A DNA stretch of 64,000 bases from Tritrichomonas musculus (Eukaryota > Parabasalia > Tritrichomonadida > Tritrichomonadidae): positions 868,001-932,000 of the forward strand of contig JAPFFF010000028.1 of assembly GCA_039105265.1 (NCBI GenBank), given 5' to 3'. Positions 39,743 to 50,739 of the stretch are shown here, one piece after another. The position numbers were made by a program, and so were the translations under genes. Under the pieces are notes generated by a model, which searched no databases, was not told where the DNA came from, and saw only the letters and a list, made by a program, of their open reading frames with translations. Every line of letters begins with the position of its first letter. Position 1 is the stretch's first letter.

Positions 39743-42700
39743 TTAATTATTTGAATTTGGATCTTTTTGTTGTTTGTCTTGTTTCTCTGGAGGTTTGGCT
39801 GGTTGATAATTAAGTGATACAAAGAAGATGATGTCATTGTTGGAGTTTTGTTCTGGATAGAAACCAAGTCTCGAAATGTAGTTCATCGCATCTCTGTGTG
39901 AAACAGTCACAATCTTCTTGTCTTTGCTTTGTTGGATTTTCACATTGATTCGATACTTGCAAAATGGATTCAGACCAAAAATGTATCGCGTGATGATGAA
40001 GCGGAATGAATAAATCTTGATGTTCGTTGCTATTTCCAGTGTTCGATACACAAGCTTGTTGTCAATTCTCGCAACTCGCATGTCACTCTCAAGCTTCTTT
40101 GATTGTGAATAATCTTCTTGTTGAAATCCCGGCTTATTTCCTTCTTTTCCGTTTTCTGTAATGTAATGAGATGTCTCGGGAGGATTTTTATCTATGTGTT
40201 GTTGCTTTTCTTTTATAGTAAAGACTATTCCTTTCTCGGGAGTTTGGCTGAATTCGTATGTATAATCCGTATGATTCTCTTCCTTTTCAATTCTTAGAAT
40301 TTCATCAAATATTTTATTATTATTTTCTTTGATTTTGATCAGTTTTTCTTTGATTTCAATGATATTTAATGATTTTTCTGATGTTTCATCCTCAACTGAT
40401 TTTGAAATGATAAAATTTGAAAATTGCAATATGTAACTGACTGTTGCGTCAATTTTTAGATATCGGTCAAATATTTTATAGATTTTGTTTGTTTTTTCTT
40501 TGCATACAAAAATATCATGAATTGTTGGAAGCGTGATTTCAAATGATGAATATTCTTCGTGTAAAAAGTTTTCGTAATTTTCTTCAAATTTGTTTTTGAT
40601 TTCTTTGTTTTTATTCTGAATATTGAGATTGTATATCTTATATAAAATTTCATTCATCGTTTCAATTTCATAAATTTCTGATGGAATGATTTGGTTTTTG
40701 TCAAGATGACTCATTATGTCTTTAAATCGTTTCACATCTTTCCTTTGATATTTATCAATATCTGAACTTTTATTTCTCGCTGTTGTTGTTGGTATTGCTA
40801 TTGTGTTTGGAGATTTCTTGAAGAAGAAATAGAAAGGAATGATTGATGGTAGAAATGTTTCTGTTTCGGTGTTGTAATAAATACCAATCGATTTCGTGCT
40901 CATTTCTCCATGATAAAGATTTCGTGAATGGATGATACTCAGTTCTTTGGAAATGAAAAATAAATAAATAAGAAGATGTTCACAAATGTATTCTGGTTCT
41001 TCTTTCTCAAATTCTTCAAGATTCGTGATTGGGATGATGTTCGAATTAAATTTCATAATGACTTCCCCACAATCATAGAATTCTTCATCTTTCTTATCCT
41101 TACTATTATTCAATCCGTTGTTCTCATTCATCGACATCTTCATCAATTTTTTCTCATTGTCTGAAAGACTTACATTGCATACGGCATTCATTCCAGTTGA
41201 GTTCAATTCAATCATTTTATTAAATCGTTCTTTGAAGAAAAACATATCATTTGTATAGCTGTCATCTTTATTTTTGAAATCAAAGAATTTGAGAATTGGA
41301 GTAATGATATCTTCTTCAATAGGAGAAATTTCATAATTTTCATTTATGCCAAGTTTTTTGCATTTCTCAATGAATTTTGAAATTGTGTCTTTAGAGGTTT
41401 CGTTCCCAAAATAGAAATTGGTAATAATGTCACTAACTTCACATTCATATGTGTTACAATCTGCTGAGTCCTGGATTCGTGTTTCAATTTCTTCATTATT
41501 CTTGTATATTTCAAGATTATCAATACTTGCAATCAATTCTTTGAATGTTGAATATTGTCTCTCTTCATCTAGGCTCATGCATCTTGAAATGATGTCTCTC
41601 ATCCCTGGAACTCCATACTTAGTATCAAAATCGTCTTCATCTTTGAATAGGAAATCAAAATAGTTGTTTTGTAATCGTTCAATTCGATCTTGGCGTGTTG
41701 CATTACCAAATCGTTCATTTGGTGATCTTGTTGTAATGATTTCATGTGCCAAAACTCCAAATGAATAAATGTCATATCGTGCTTTATTATCATCATTTTC
41801 GTTTTCAATGCTCAATTCATTCGGATTTTGAATTAAATCTGGATGACGATAGTAGGCTGATTGGACAAGTTTCGTTTGATGTTGTTCGAGTTTGGAGTCA
41901 TGTACAAAGTTCCCAATGTAAGCGTTCTTATCGTTGTCAATGAAAATATCATTGCTGTTGATGTTTTGATGATAAATGTATTGTGAATGTAATTCTGAAA
42001 AGCCAATCGCAATTTCTTTAATAATAACAACTTTGTCTATCGTCGTGAAATTATCTTTGTTATTCATATTTGAAAGGAAAACATGAAGATTCATGAATGG
42101 GAAATAAGGAATCAAAATGTGATTATTTCCAATTCTATTCGTAGAATGAACTATGAAACTTCCATATTTGTCTGTTTTGAATTCTTTCTCATATATTTCT
42201 AATTCTAAATTAATCAGTTCTTGATTCATGGTTGATGTCAAGTTGTTTGAATTGTATGTTTTCTTGAAATAAAATTTGCAATCATCATCAAAACTTGATT
42301 TGAAAGCTGAATTGAAATCTCCAATGTTTTGAATATCAGTGAGATCATAAAAACGTTTCATATTTGAACTTAGATATGAATTCAAATCATTTGTTTGATT
42401 TTCTGGAAATTTTAGTTGAATCTTTGTTTGGATAATAATATTATGAATGATGAGTGAGAAAAGTTGATGTATCTTTTGATACCGTTTGTCTCCTTGAAAT
42501 TTATTGATTTCGTTTGTGACCTGTTTCTTCAATTCTGAATAATTATTTTCTTTGTCGTCTTTTAAAAATGATTTGTATGCAGCAATGAGTGGACTTCTGT
42601 TTGTGCATTTATCTAATTCTTCAAATAAATTCTCAAAAAGATTCATAAATATTGATGGACTAATTGGAATCTTTGGTGCTAAATTGAGTAGTTGTCGTAG

Positions 42701-45619
42701 ATTTTTTATACAATATCCATCTTTTTTGAAATCAAAGAATTTGAGAATTGGAGTAATGATATCTTCTTCAATAGGAGAAATTTCATAATTTTCATTTATG
42801 CCAAGTTTTTTGCATTTCTCAATGAATTTTGAAATTGTGTCTTTAGAGGTTTCGTTCCCAAAATAGAAATTGGTAATAATGTCACTAACTTCACATTCAT
42901 ATGTGTTACAATCTGCTGAGTCCTGGATTCGTGTTTCAATTTCTTCATTATTCTTGTATATTTCAAGATTATCAATACTTGCAATCAATTCTTTGAATGT
43001 TGAATATTGTCTCTCTTCATCTAGGCTCATGCATCTTGAAATGATGTCTCTCATCCCTGGAACTCCATACTTAGTATCAAAATCGTCTTCATCTTTGAAT
43101 AGGAAATCAAAATAGTTGTTTTGTAATCGTTCAATTCGATCTTGGCGTGTTGCATTACCAAATCGTTCATTTGGTGATCTTGTTGTAATGATTTCATGTG
43201 CCAAAACTCCAAATGAATAAATGTCATATCGTGCTTTATTATCATCATTTTCGTTTTCAATGCTCAATTCATTCGGATTTTGAATTAAATCTGGATGACG
43301 ATAGTAGGCTGATTGGACAAGTTTCGTTTGATGTTGTTCGAGTTTGGAGTCATGTACAAAGTTCCCAATGTAAGCGTTCTTATCGTTGTCAATGAAAATA
43401 TCATTGCTGTTGATGTTTTGATGATAAATGTATTGTGAATGTAATTCTGAAAAGCCAATCGCAATTTCTTTAATAATAACAACTTTGTCTATCGTCGTGA
43501 AATTATCTTTGTTATTCATATTTGAAAGGAAAACATGAAGATTCATGAATGGGAAATAAGGAATCAAAATGTGATTATTTCCAATTCTATTCGTAGAATG
43601 AACTATGAAACTTCCATATTTGTCTGTTCTGAATTCTTTTTTATATATTTCAAATTCTCGATCAATCAGTTCTTGATTGATGGTTGATGTCAAGTTTGAA
43701 TTGTATGTTTTCTTGAAATAAAATTTGCAATCATCATCAAAACTTGATTTGAAAGCTGAATTGAAATCTCCAATGTTTTGAATATCAGTGAGATCATGGA
43801 ATTGTTTCTTATTTGAACTTGGATCTGAATTCAAATCATATGTTTGATTTACTTGAAAAATTAGTTGAACATTTTTTTGGTTAATAAGATTATGAATGAT
43901 GAGTGAGAAAAGTTGATGTATCTTTTGATACCGTTTGTCTCCTTGAAAATTATTAATTTCCTTGGTGACCTGTTTCTTCAATTCTGAATAATTGTTTTCT
44001 TTGTCGTCTTTTAAAAATGATTTGTATGCAGAAACAAGTGAACCTCTGTCTGTGTATTGGTTATTATTTTGAAACAGTTTCTCGATAAAATCTGTGAAAA
44101 TAATTTTGTTTGAGTAATCATAACTCGTTAAAATTCTCTTCATTTTGCCCCAACTGTAATTTATAAAATTAAACAGCTGAAGAATTTGAGTCAGTGGATC
44201 TTCCGATGTTATTTTGTCCACTTTGTTTATTCCAGCTTTTTGACACTTGTCAATGAATTTTGAAATTGTGTCTTTAGAGGTTTCGTTCCCAAAATAGAAA
44301 TTGGTAATAATGTCACTAACTTCACATTCATATGTGTTACAATCTGCTGAGTCCTGGATTCGTGTTTCAATTTCTTCTTCATTATCCTTGTATATTTCAA
44401 GATTATCAATACTTGCAATCAATTCTTTGAATGTTGAATATTGTCTCTTTCGATCTAGGCTCATGCATCTTGAAATGATGTTTTTCATCCCTGGAACTCC
44501 ATACTTAGTATCAAAATCGTCTTCATCTTTGAATAGGAAATCAAAATAGTTGTTTTGTAATGTTTCGTCGATCTGACCACTGCTCATACACTGAAATCGT
44601 GTGTCTGGTGATCTTGTTGTAATGACTTCATGTGCCAAAACTCCAAATGAATAAATGTCATATCGTGCTTTATCGTTTTTGTCTTTTGTTTCAATGCTCA
44701 ATTCATTCGGTTTCTTTACTATAGATGGATGGCGATAGTAGTAGGCTGGCGGAGGAATAGAATAGTAGCCTTCGTATTCGGGGTCATATGCAAAGTTCCC
44801 AATATAAGCGTTCTTATCGTTGTCAATGAAAATATCATTGCTGTTGATGTTTTGATGATAAATGTATTGTGAATGTAATTCTGAAAAGCCAATCGCAATT
44901 TCTTTAATAATAACAACTTTGTCTATCGCAGTAAAATTATCTTTGTCGTTCATATTTGAAAGAAAAACATGAAGATTCATGAATGGGAAATAAGGAATCA
45001 AAATTTGATTATTTCCAATTCTATTCGTAGAATGAACTATGAAACTTCCATATTTGTCTGTTCTGAACTCTTGTTTATATATTTCAAATTCTCGATCAAT
45101 CAGTTCTTGACTTATGTAATAATAATAAGTGCCAGTGCCAGATGGATTGTATGTTTTACTGATATAAAATTTAAAGTTGCAGTCGAAGCAAGATTCAATT
45201 TTTTTTTGTTTATCTTTATCATCTAAAATACTGAGAATGTGATGTTGATTTTGGGTATTATCAAAATTAGTTTTTGATTCTATTTTTTTTTGGTCAATAA
45301 GGTTGCGAATAATAAGCGAAATAAGATGTAAAATGGAATGATATTGCTTTTTATTTGCATACTTTTTGATTTTTTCTTCAACTAATGTTTTGAGCTTTGT
45401 GTAATCATCTTCTTTATATTCTTTTAGAAATTGTTTGTATGCAGTAACTAATGGGTCAAAGTTAGTGTATTTATCTAGTTGAGTGAATAATTTCTCAAAA
45501 TAACTTAAAAAATTATTTTCGATAAAAGATTTGTCCTTTATTTTTGATGAAATGTCACTTAAATCGATCAAATTTTCTATATTTCCTTCCTTTCTATTAT
45601 GATACAAATCAGTTTTCAT
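39743..45619 (-). CDS. Tandem pseudokinase protein, long copy
   Basis: 1958 residues from ATG 45,619. Three successive kinase-like units of about 490 residues each are followed by a diverged kinase-like segment and the same C-terminal domain as the short copy. Every unit lacks the catalytic triad: YHQNINSNDIF for HRD, IGNF for DFG, YYRHP for APE. All keep YDIYSFGVLAHE(I/V)ITTRSP and the linker DCNTYECEVSDIITNFYF. The DNA of units 2 and 3 (about 43,700-42,790 and 42,240-41,340) is almost identical over about 900 bp, including silent sites, which indicates recent unit duplication or gene conversion. Unit 1 is more diverged. The start is 130 bp from the divergent kinase gene at 45,750. Confidence 0.85.
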   Translation of the reverse strand: MKTDLYHNRKEGNIENLIDLSDISSKIKDKSFIENNFLSYFEKLFTQLDKYTNFDPLVTAYKQFLKEYKEDDYTKLKTLVEEKIKKYANKKQYHSILHLISLIIRNLIDQKKIESKTNFDNTQNQHHILSILDDKDKQKKIESCFDCNFKFYISKTYNPSGTGTYYYYISQELIDREFEIYKQEFRTDKYGSFIVHSTNRIGNNQILIPYFPFMNLHVFLSNMNDKDNFTAIDKVVIIKEIAIGFSELHSQYIYHQNINSNDIFIDNDKNAYIGNFAYDPEYEGYYSIPPPAYYYRHPSIVKKPNELSIETKDKNDKARYDIYSFGVLAHEVITTRSPDTRFQCMSSGQIDETLQNNYFDFLFKDEDDFDTKYGVPGMKNIISRCMSLDRKRQYSTFKELIASIDNLEIYKDNEEEIETRIQDSADCNTYECEVSDIITNFYFGNETSKDTISKFIDKCQKAGINKVDKITSEDPLTQILQLFNFINYSWGKMKRILTSYDYSNKIIFTDFIEKLFQNNNQYTDRGSLVSAYKSFLKDDKENNYSELKKQVTKEINNFQGDKRYQKIHQLFSLIIHNLINQKNVQLIFQVNQTYDLNSDPSSNKKQFHDLTDIQNIGDFNSAFKSSFDDDCKFYFKKTYNSNLTSTINQELIDREFEIYKKEFRTDKYGSFIVHSTNRIGNNHILIPYFPFMNLHVFLSNMNNKDNFTTIDKVVIIKEIAIGFSELHSQYIYHQNINSNDIFIDNDKNAYIGNFVHDSKLEQHQTKLVQSAYYRHPDLIQNPNELSIENENDDNKARYDIYSFGVLAHEIITTRSPNERFGNATRQDRIERLQNNYFDFLFKDEDDFDTKYGVPGMRDIISRCMSLDEERQYSTFKELIASIDNLEIYKNNEEIETRIQDSADCNTYECEVSDIITNFYFGNETSKDTISKFIEKCKKLGINENYEISPIEEDIITPILKFFDFKKDGYCIKNLRQLLNLAPKIPISPSIFMNLFENLFEELDKCTNRSPLIAAYKSFLKDDKENNYSELKKQVTNEINKFQGDKRYQKIHQLFSLIIHNIIIQTKIQLKFPENQTNDLNSYLSSNMKRFYDLTDIQNIGDFNSAFKSSFDDDCKFYFKKTYNSNNLTSTMNQELINLELEIYEKEFKTDKYGSFIVHSTNRIGNNHILIPYFPFMNLHVFLSNMNNKDNFTTIDKVVIIKEIAIGFSELHSQYIYHQNINSNDIFIDNDKNAYIGNFVHDSKLEQHQTKLVQSAYYRHPDLIQNPNELSIENENDDNKARYDIYSFGVLAHEIITTRSPNERFGNATRQDRIERLQNNYFDFLFKDEDDFDTKYGVPGMRDIISRCMSLDEERQYSTFKELIASIDNLEIYKNNEEIETRIQDSADCNTYECEVSDIITNFYFGNETSKDTISKFIEKCKKLGINENYEISPIEEDIITPILKFFDFKNKDDSYTNDMFFFKERFNKMIELNSTGMNAVCNVSLSDNEKKLMKMSMNENNGLNNSKDKKDEEFYDCGEVIMKFNSNIIPITNLEEFEKEEPEYICEHLLIYLFFISKELSIIHSRNLYHGEMSTKSIGIYYNTETETFLPSIIPFYFFFKKSPNTIAIPTTTARNKSSDIDKYQRKDVKRFKDIMSHLDKNQIIPSEIYEIETMNEILYKIYNLNIQNKNKEIKNKFEENYENFLHEEYSSFEITLPTIHDIFVCKEKTNKIYKIFDRYLKIDATVSYILQFSNFIISKSVEDETSEKSLNIIEIKEKLIKIKENNNKIFDEILRIEKEENHTDYTYEFSQTPEKGIVFTIKEKQQHIDKNPPETSHYITENGKEGNKPGFQQEDYSQSKKLESDMRVARIDNKLVYRTLEIATNIKIYSFRFIITRYIFGLNPFCKYRINVKIQQSKDKKIVTVSHRDAMNYISRLGFYPEQNSNNDIIFFVSLNYQPAKPPEKQDKQQKDPNSNN

Positions 45620-45749
45620 CGTCCAAAATTTTAATTAGCCTCAATGGTAAAATTTTTTACCCTTGGGCCAAATTTTTTTCCAAAAGTGAATTTTAAATTT
45701 TTTTAACTTTTTCTATAAATTTTGAAAAAAAAACTAGGGCAAAATTATT

Positions 45750-46673
45750 ATGCTACTTGATTCAAGAAAACTCCAGACACATGGAGTTTATGATTCTCAA
45801 ACAAAATTAGGACAATTTTATACTCTTGAGGATTTTATTATGCAAAATAAAATTGGCGAAGGCAGTTTTGCAAAAGTATATTTGGTTAGAGAAAAGAAAA
45901 CAGGCACAATTTTTGCAGCAAAAATTTTAAAACAAATATTTGATGAAAATGATACTGTTCAAATCACAAACCTTTCTAGAGAAGTTAATATCATTTCAAG
46001 AATAAATCATCCATCAGTTCTGAAATTTATTTTATTCAGTCCAATCAACTTTAAACACAAGCAAAAACCAGTAATAATTACAGAATTTGCCAGAAATGGT
46101 ACTCTTAAGCATATTATTGATCGAGATCATGAACATAAAATGAATCCCATATTAAATGACACATATAAACTAATGGTTATTTACGGAATAGCATCAGGCA
46201 TGAAATATATACATGATAATAACATTATTCATCGAGATTTGAAGACAGAAAATATACTTATTGATGAATTTAATTTTCCAAAAATTGCAGATTTCGGTCT
46301 CTCAAAAATTGATCATCAAAGACAAGAAAGCATGTCAACTGTTTCAATAGAAGGTTTTAAAGGAACACCTCTTTATATGGCTCCAGAGAGTTGGATTAAA
46401 GCTGAATATAGTAAAACAAGCGATGTTTATTCTTTCGGAATTATTGTATACGAAATCATGACTTTTGAAAACCCTCTGAACAATTTAAACTTTTTTGAAC
46501 TTCTCAACAAAGTCAGGCAAGGTATTTGCTTTGAATTTGATGATTCAATATCTGAGTCATATAAAAAGCTTGTAAATGAATGTATTTCACATGATCCTAA
46601 GACCATAAATATTTTATATCTATTTTATTTATTTTATGAAAGGGGAATTTTTGCCTCAATTTTTTTTGTTTAA
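45750..46673 (+). CDS. TKL-type protein kinase, C-terminally truncated
   Basis: 307 residues from ATG 45,750. The catalytic set is complete: glycine loop GEGSFAKVY (36-44), AAK Lys58, helix-C Glu78, HRDLKTEN (161-168), DFG (181-183), YMAPES (209-214) and SDVYSFG (224-230). The domain ends abnormally. After LVNECISHDPK the expected RPTF motif and last helix are replaced by a Phe/Tyr/Ile-rich tail ending at 46,673. A 0.8-kb hAT-like element starts 46 bp further on, but its target duplication lies outside the frame, so the truncation is not caused directly by that insertion. Loss of the last helix may impair the enzyme. Divergent from the pseudokinase gene, with 130 bp between starts. Confidence 0.8.
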   Translation: MLLDSRKLQTHGVYDSQTKLGQFYTLEDFIMQNKIGEGSFAKVYLVREKKTGTIFAAKILKQIFDENDTVQITNLSREVNIISRINHPSVLKFILFSPINFKHKQKPVIITEFARNGTLKHIIDRDHEHKMNPILNDTYKLMVIYGIASGMKYIHDNNIIHRDLKTENILIDEFNFPKIADFGLSKIDHQRQESMSTVSIEGFKGTPLYMAPESWIKAEYSKTSDVYSFGIIVYEIMTFENPLNNLNFFELLNKVRQGICFEFDDSISESYKKLVNECISHDPKTINILYLFYLFYERGIFASIFFV

Positions 46674-46718
46674 AAAAATGAAGAAATACAAATAAATATA
46701 AAATATTTTAAAATATAT

Positions 46719-47520
46719 CAGGGTTGTGTATCGATCCTCTCCGGTAGCGGTTATTTTCCCGGTAAAATATCGATATTACCGGCTCTAACCGCCGGTAACG
46801 GTATTTATCGATAAAAAACTGAAGTATCGATACAAAAATGGAAAATTTGTATCGAACGTCAGGTTTTTTGTCGGTATTTTTTTAACAAAAAATGTATCGG
46901 ATTTATTTAAAGATGACTAAAGAAATTTATAAGGTTCTAATGAATATAGTTAATGCTCTTTAATTACATATTTTACAACAAATAATCATCATAATAATTG
47001 AATAATCAATGGTTTCTGAAATATCATAAATTTAATCATCTTTATGCCAATTTCTATTTGTAGATAAATATAACATTCCAGAACTATTGAATTAACTATT
47101 AATATGAGAAAGTACATAATATATATAAATTTTATTGTTTTTAATGATAATAATGATATCAAAAATTTGGATTGTTTAATGAAAATGAATATGACGAGAT
47201 TTCTGAAGAAGAAAGACAATAATATACTTTTTATAGGCTAGCAATTATATTTATAATTAAAATATTTATTTTAAATTAAATAATCAAATGTTTTAATATT
47301 TTTATACATTATTTATTAATAAAATTTATATATTAAAATACCGTATCGATACTGATAAAAAGTATTATAAAGTACTTTTTTAATAACCGCTGATACTCTA
47401 AAAATACCGAAGCACTTTTGTATCGATACTAAAAAATACCGAGCAAAAAAGTATCGATATTTACCGAATACCGATACTTCTTCGGTAACCGGTATTTAGT
47501 CGTATCGATAAACAACGCTG
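46719..47520. mobile_element. 802-bp non-autonomous hAT-like element, complete
   Basis: The ends are CAGGGTTGTGTATCGAT (46,719-46,735) and, on the right, the complement of CAGCGTTGTTTATCGAT (47,504-47,520), 15 of 17 matching. CAGGGTTG-type ends are classical for hAT elements. A perfect 8-bp target duplication, AAATATAT, flanks it (46,711-46,718 and 47,521-47,528). The subterminal 150 bp on both sides is packed with TATCGATAC and ACCGGTA-like motifs in both orientations. The middle is AT-rich and no transposase is encoded. Different family from the elements at 34,264 and 34,809. Confidence 0.88.
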
Positions 47521-47605
47521 AAATATATTTATATAATATAAAATACATAATGGAACTTAAAATATTTATTGAATAAAATATCTATTAATAATCTTTTATT
47601 TCAAG

Positions 47606-48727
47606 ATTTTTTATACAATTAAGTGTTTTTTGACATATAGAAATACATTCAGTAATCCATAATTAATATAATTATAAAAATAAGTATATTAATTTCAATG
47701 AGAATAAATAAAGAATACTCATCGTAGGAATAAAAAGATAATTCAATGTATAATATTTCTGAGTAAATTTATTCAAAAAAAAAATTTGAACTATTTCCAA
47801 ATAACTTTTTGATATAAAATCTTTATGTTTTGAAAGCTAATAATTTTTATTTTAAAACTTTTTCATTTATTACTTTTTTATTTTCCAAAAAATTGAATAT
47901 TTCCGAAACAACTTTTTGTATATATAATTTGATTTGGAAATATTAATTTTTTTAAAGAATTAATTATCAATTTTGGCTGAAAATGCAGAAAAATTAATAT
48001 TCCAGTTCAATGATTTCGTTTCACTCGAAAAAAACCTATTTTTATATAAACTTTAGTATTGAATTGTTATTTAAAATATGCATAATTCTTTTTCAAAATC
48101 CACTTTTTTCCGCATTTAAAAGATTCAATATCATCTTATACAACTCAATGGACAATAAATTTGCAAATTAAAAATCAAAAATTGGAAAAATTAATTATAA
48201 TTTATTTGAAATATTAAATTTTAATGTAAACGAATAATAAATAATTGTTTTAAACGCCTATTTAATTGAATTACTTATTCTTTTTTTACTAAATATTTTT
48301 TGTTTATCAAAATAATGATTATTTATTAAACGAAAAATACGTTATTTACTCATTAAATAACGTTTTTTTCTTAAAATGCAGATACTATTAATTTAATGCA
48401 TATCTTATTTTAGGTTTAATATTTTATCAAAATAATTATTATATATAAATTGAGTATATATATAAGTATTATTATATGATAAATTTTTAATTAATCTATT
48501 TAATAAAAAGATATAAACATATTATTCGAATTCATTTGAGAATAAAAAATTAAAATTGAATAAAAAATTAGGATTTGTATCAAAAAGTTTAAATTTTTGA
48601 ATGAAAAACATCTTTTTTATCATATCTTTTTTTTGCTACGATAAATTTTTTTTATTACTAATTAACATTTTATCAGAATTGAAAATTAAAATTATTTATC
48701 ATATTTAAAAATTACAAATCCAAATTT
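47606..48727. repeat. Long AT-rich duplicated unit, copy A
   Basis: About 1.1 kb of non-coding DNA closely repeated at 49,114-49,990 (offset about 1,494 bp). The last about 340 bp recurs a third time at 50,740-51,078. An internal hairpin (ACGTTATTTA ... TAAATAACGT near 48,350) is shared with copy B in altered form. No frame is conserved between copies. Confidence 0.85.
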
Positions 48728-49113
48728 GATAAAAAGCTCAAATCGGTTCCCCTTTGATTTTATTAAGCCTTGGTTTTTGTATTTACAATTGTATACAACT
48801 TGTCCGTTTAAAAATTACAATTGTAATTACAATTGTAAATACGTTATTTTCTCGATATTTGTTTTTTATTTTTATCTTGATCTACAATTATTTTTTTATA
48901 TTAAAAATGTTTTAAATAATTTAAAAATAAAAAGATAAAATAGTAAAATGTTTTTCAAATTAAATAATATTATTTTTGATTCTTCATAAAATAAAAAAAA
49001 AATTATTCGCATTCAAAAAGTTTCATTAATACTACAAATCAAAAAATCGTTTTTTTATGAAAAAAGACGTTAAAAAGACGTTTATAGTATTTGTGATGTA
49101 AAAAAAATAAGGC
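48728..49113. other. Unique spacer between long repeats
   Basis: AT-rich. Short internal repeats (AAAGACGTT twice near 49,065) and an A-rich stretch are present. I see no gene. Confidence 0.4.
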
Positions 49114-49990
49114 CAGGATTTTATATACAATTAAGTGTTTTTTGACACATAGAAATAAATTTAGTAATCCATAATTAATATAATTATAAAAATATTTATA
49201 TTAATTTCAATGAGAATAAATAAAGAATACTCATCGTAGGAATAAAAAGATAATTCAATACATAATATTTCTGAGTAAGATTATTCAAAAAAAAATTTGA
49301 ACTATTTCCAAATAACTTTTTGATATAAAATCTTTATTTTTTGAAAGTTAATAATTTTTATTTCAAAACTTTTTCAATTATTACTTTTTTATTTTCCAAA
49401 AAATTGAATATTTCCGAAACAACTTTTTGTATATATAATATGATTTGGAAATATTTATTTTTTTAAAGAATTATTTATCAGTTTTGGCTGAAAATGCAGA
49501 AAAATTAATATTCCAGTTCAATGATTTCGTTTCACTCGAAAAAAACTAACTTTTGTATAAACTTTAGTACTGAATTGTTATTTAAAATATGCATAATTCT
49601 TTTTCAAAATCCACTTATTTCCGCATTTAAAAGATTCGATATCATCTTATACAACTCAATGGACAATAAATTTGCAAATTAAAAATCAAAAATTGGAAAC
49701 ATTAATTATAATTTATCTGAAATATTAAATTTTAATGTAAACGAATAATAAATAATTGTTTTAAACGCATATTTAATTGAATTACTGATTCTTTTTTTAA
49801 CAAATGTTTTTTGTTTATCAAAATAATGATCATTTATTAAACAAAAAATACGTTATCGACTCATTAAATAACGTTTTTTCTTAAAATGCAGATACTATTA
49901 ATTTAATGCATATCTTATTTTAGGTTTAATATTTTATCAAAATAATTAATATATATAAATTGAGTATATATATAAGTATTATCATATGAT
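49114..49990. repeat. Long AT-rich duplicated unit, copy B
   Basis: Matches 47,606-48,480 with scattered differences, then breaks off after TTATCATATGATAT. Confidence 0.85.
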
Positions 49991-50739
49991 ATAAAATTGC
50001 GGTTACCCTCAATTTTGAATGCCCCTTGAAAATCAAATTCAATTTTTTCTGATAAAAGTACCGATTTCGAGATCACGATCAATAAATAAAATCATTAAAA
50101 TCGATATGCGCCATTATATTATATATCATCAAACATGATTAGTTTACTGATTTATTTTGAGTCCTAGAAAGAATAGTTAGATTATTTTTACATATAATAT
50201 ATTTTTTTAAACTTTTGTTTTTGGTTTGAAATATGATAATAATATTGAAATTGCGAATTTGTAAATGTTTTTGAGTGTCTAGCATGAAATTTTTAGTTTT
50301 CAACTTATCTTATTTGATATCTTTTACCATATAATCCAGTTCATTAAAATAGTAAAAGAAAAAAGATCTTCCTGATATTTGTTAAACTTAAGTATACATA
50401 AATTAGCACTAATAACTGAAATTTTAGATAATTTTTTGACATTAGAAAATTAGTAATTTCTAATAGAAAATGCAAATATGATTATATTTATTATCATGCC
50501 TAATGGTTTATACAATACATAACATTTGATTTGAAAGTTTTTGAATATAGATAACTAATCAATAATTTGGAATAATTGAAAAATATTCATAATTAAATAT
50601 AGATAATTAGTTTACAACTTTGATAAATAATATATTTATTAAATTAAAATCATATAGATGATTTAAATGTTGAGATAAATAAAAAACAAAGATTAAAATA
50701 TTGAATAGTTTACATATTATGTTTTCTGAGTTTAAAAAC
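49991..50739. other. Unique intergenic DNA
   Basis: About 750 bp between repeat copies B and C. AT-rich with no gene. It starts with a slightly less AT-rich patch (GCGGTTACCCTCAATTTTGA). It is not a simple insertion, because copies B and C overlap by about 100 bp in repeat coordinates. Confidence 0.4.

Larger units (their letters stand above)
36304..45690. repeat. Segmental duplication, copy 2 (long)
   Basis: Collinear with 29,503-34,255. It keeps the parts missing from copy 1: the ankyrin/LRR segment, most of the DUF3447 gene and two extra pseudokinase units. The breakpoints are close to the ATG of the phosphatase gene at one end and about 70 bp past the pseudokinase start at the other. Confidence 0.9.

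Noticed and set aside
31103-45619. Many 60-80-codon frames on the opposite strand of the pseudokinase genes, repeated in each unit
   Set aside because: They recur only because the underlying units are duplicated. Their composition is that of antisense reading.
48726-48938. 70-codon open stretch at the end of repeat copy A
   Set aside because: AT-rich low-complexity translation, not conserved in the other copies.
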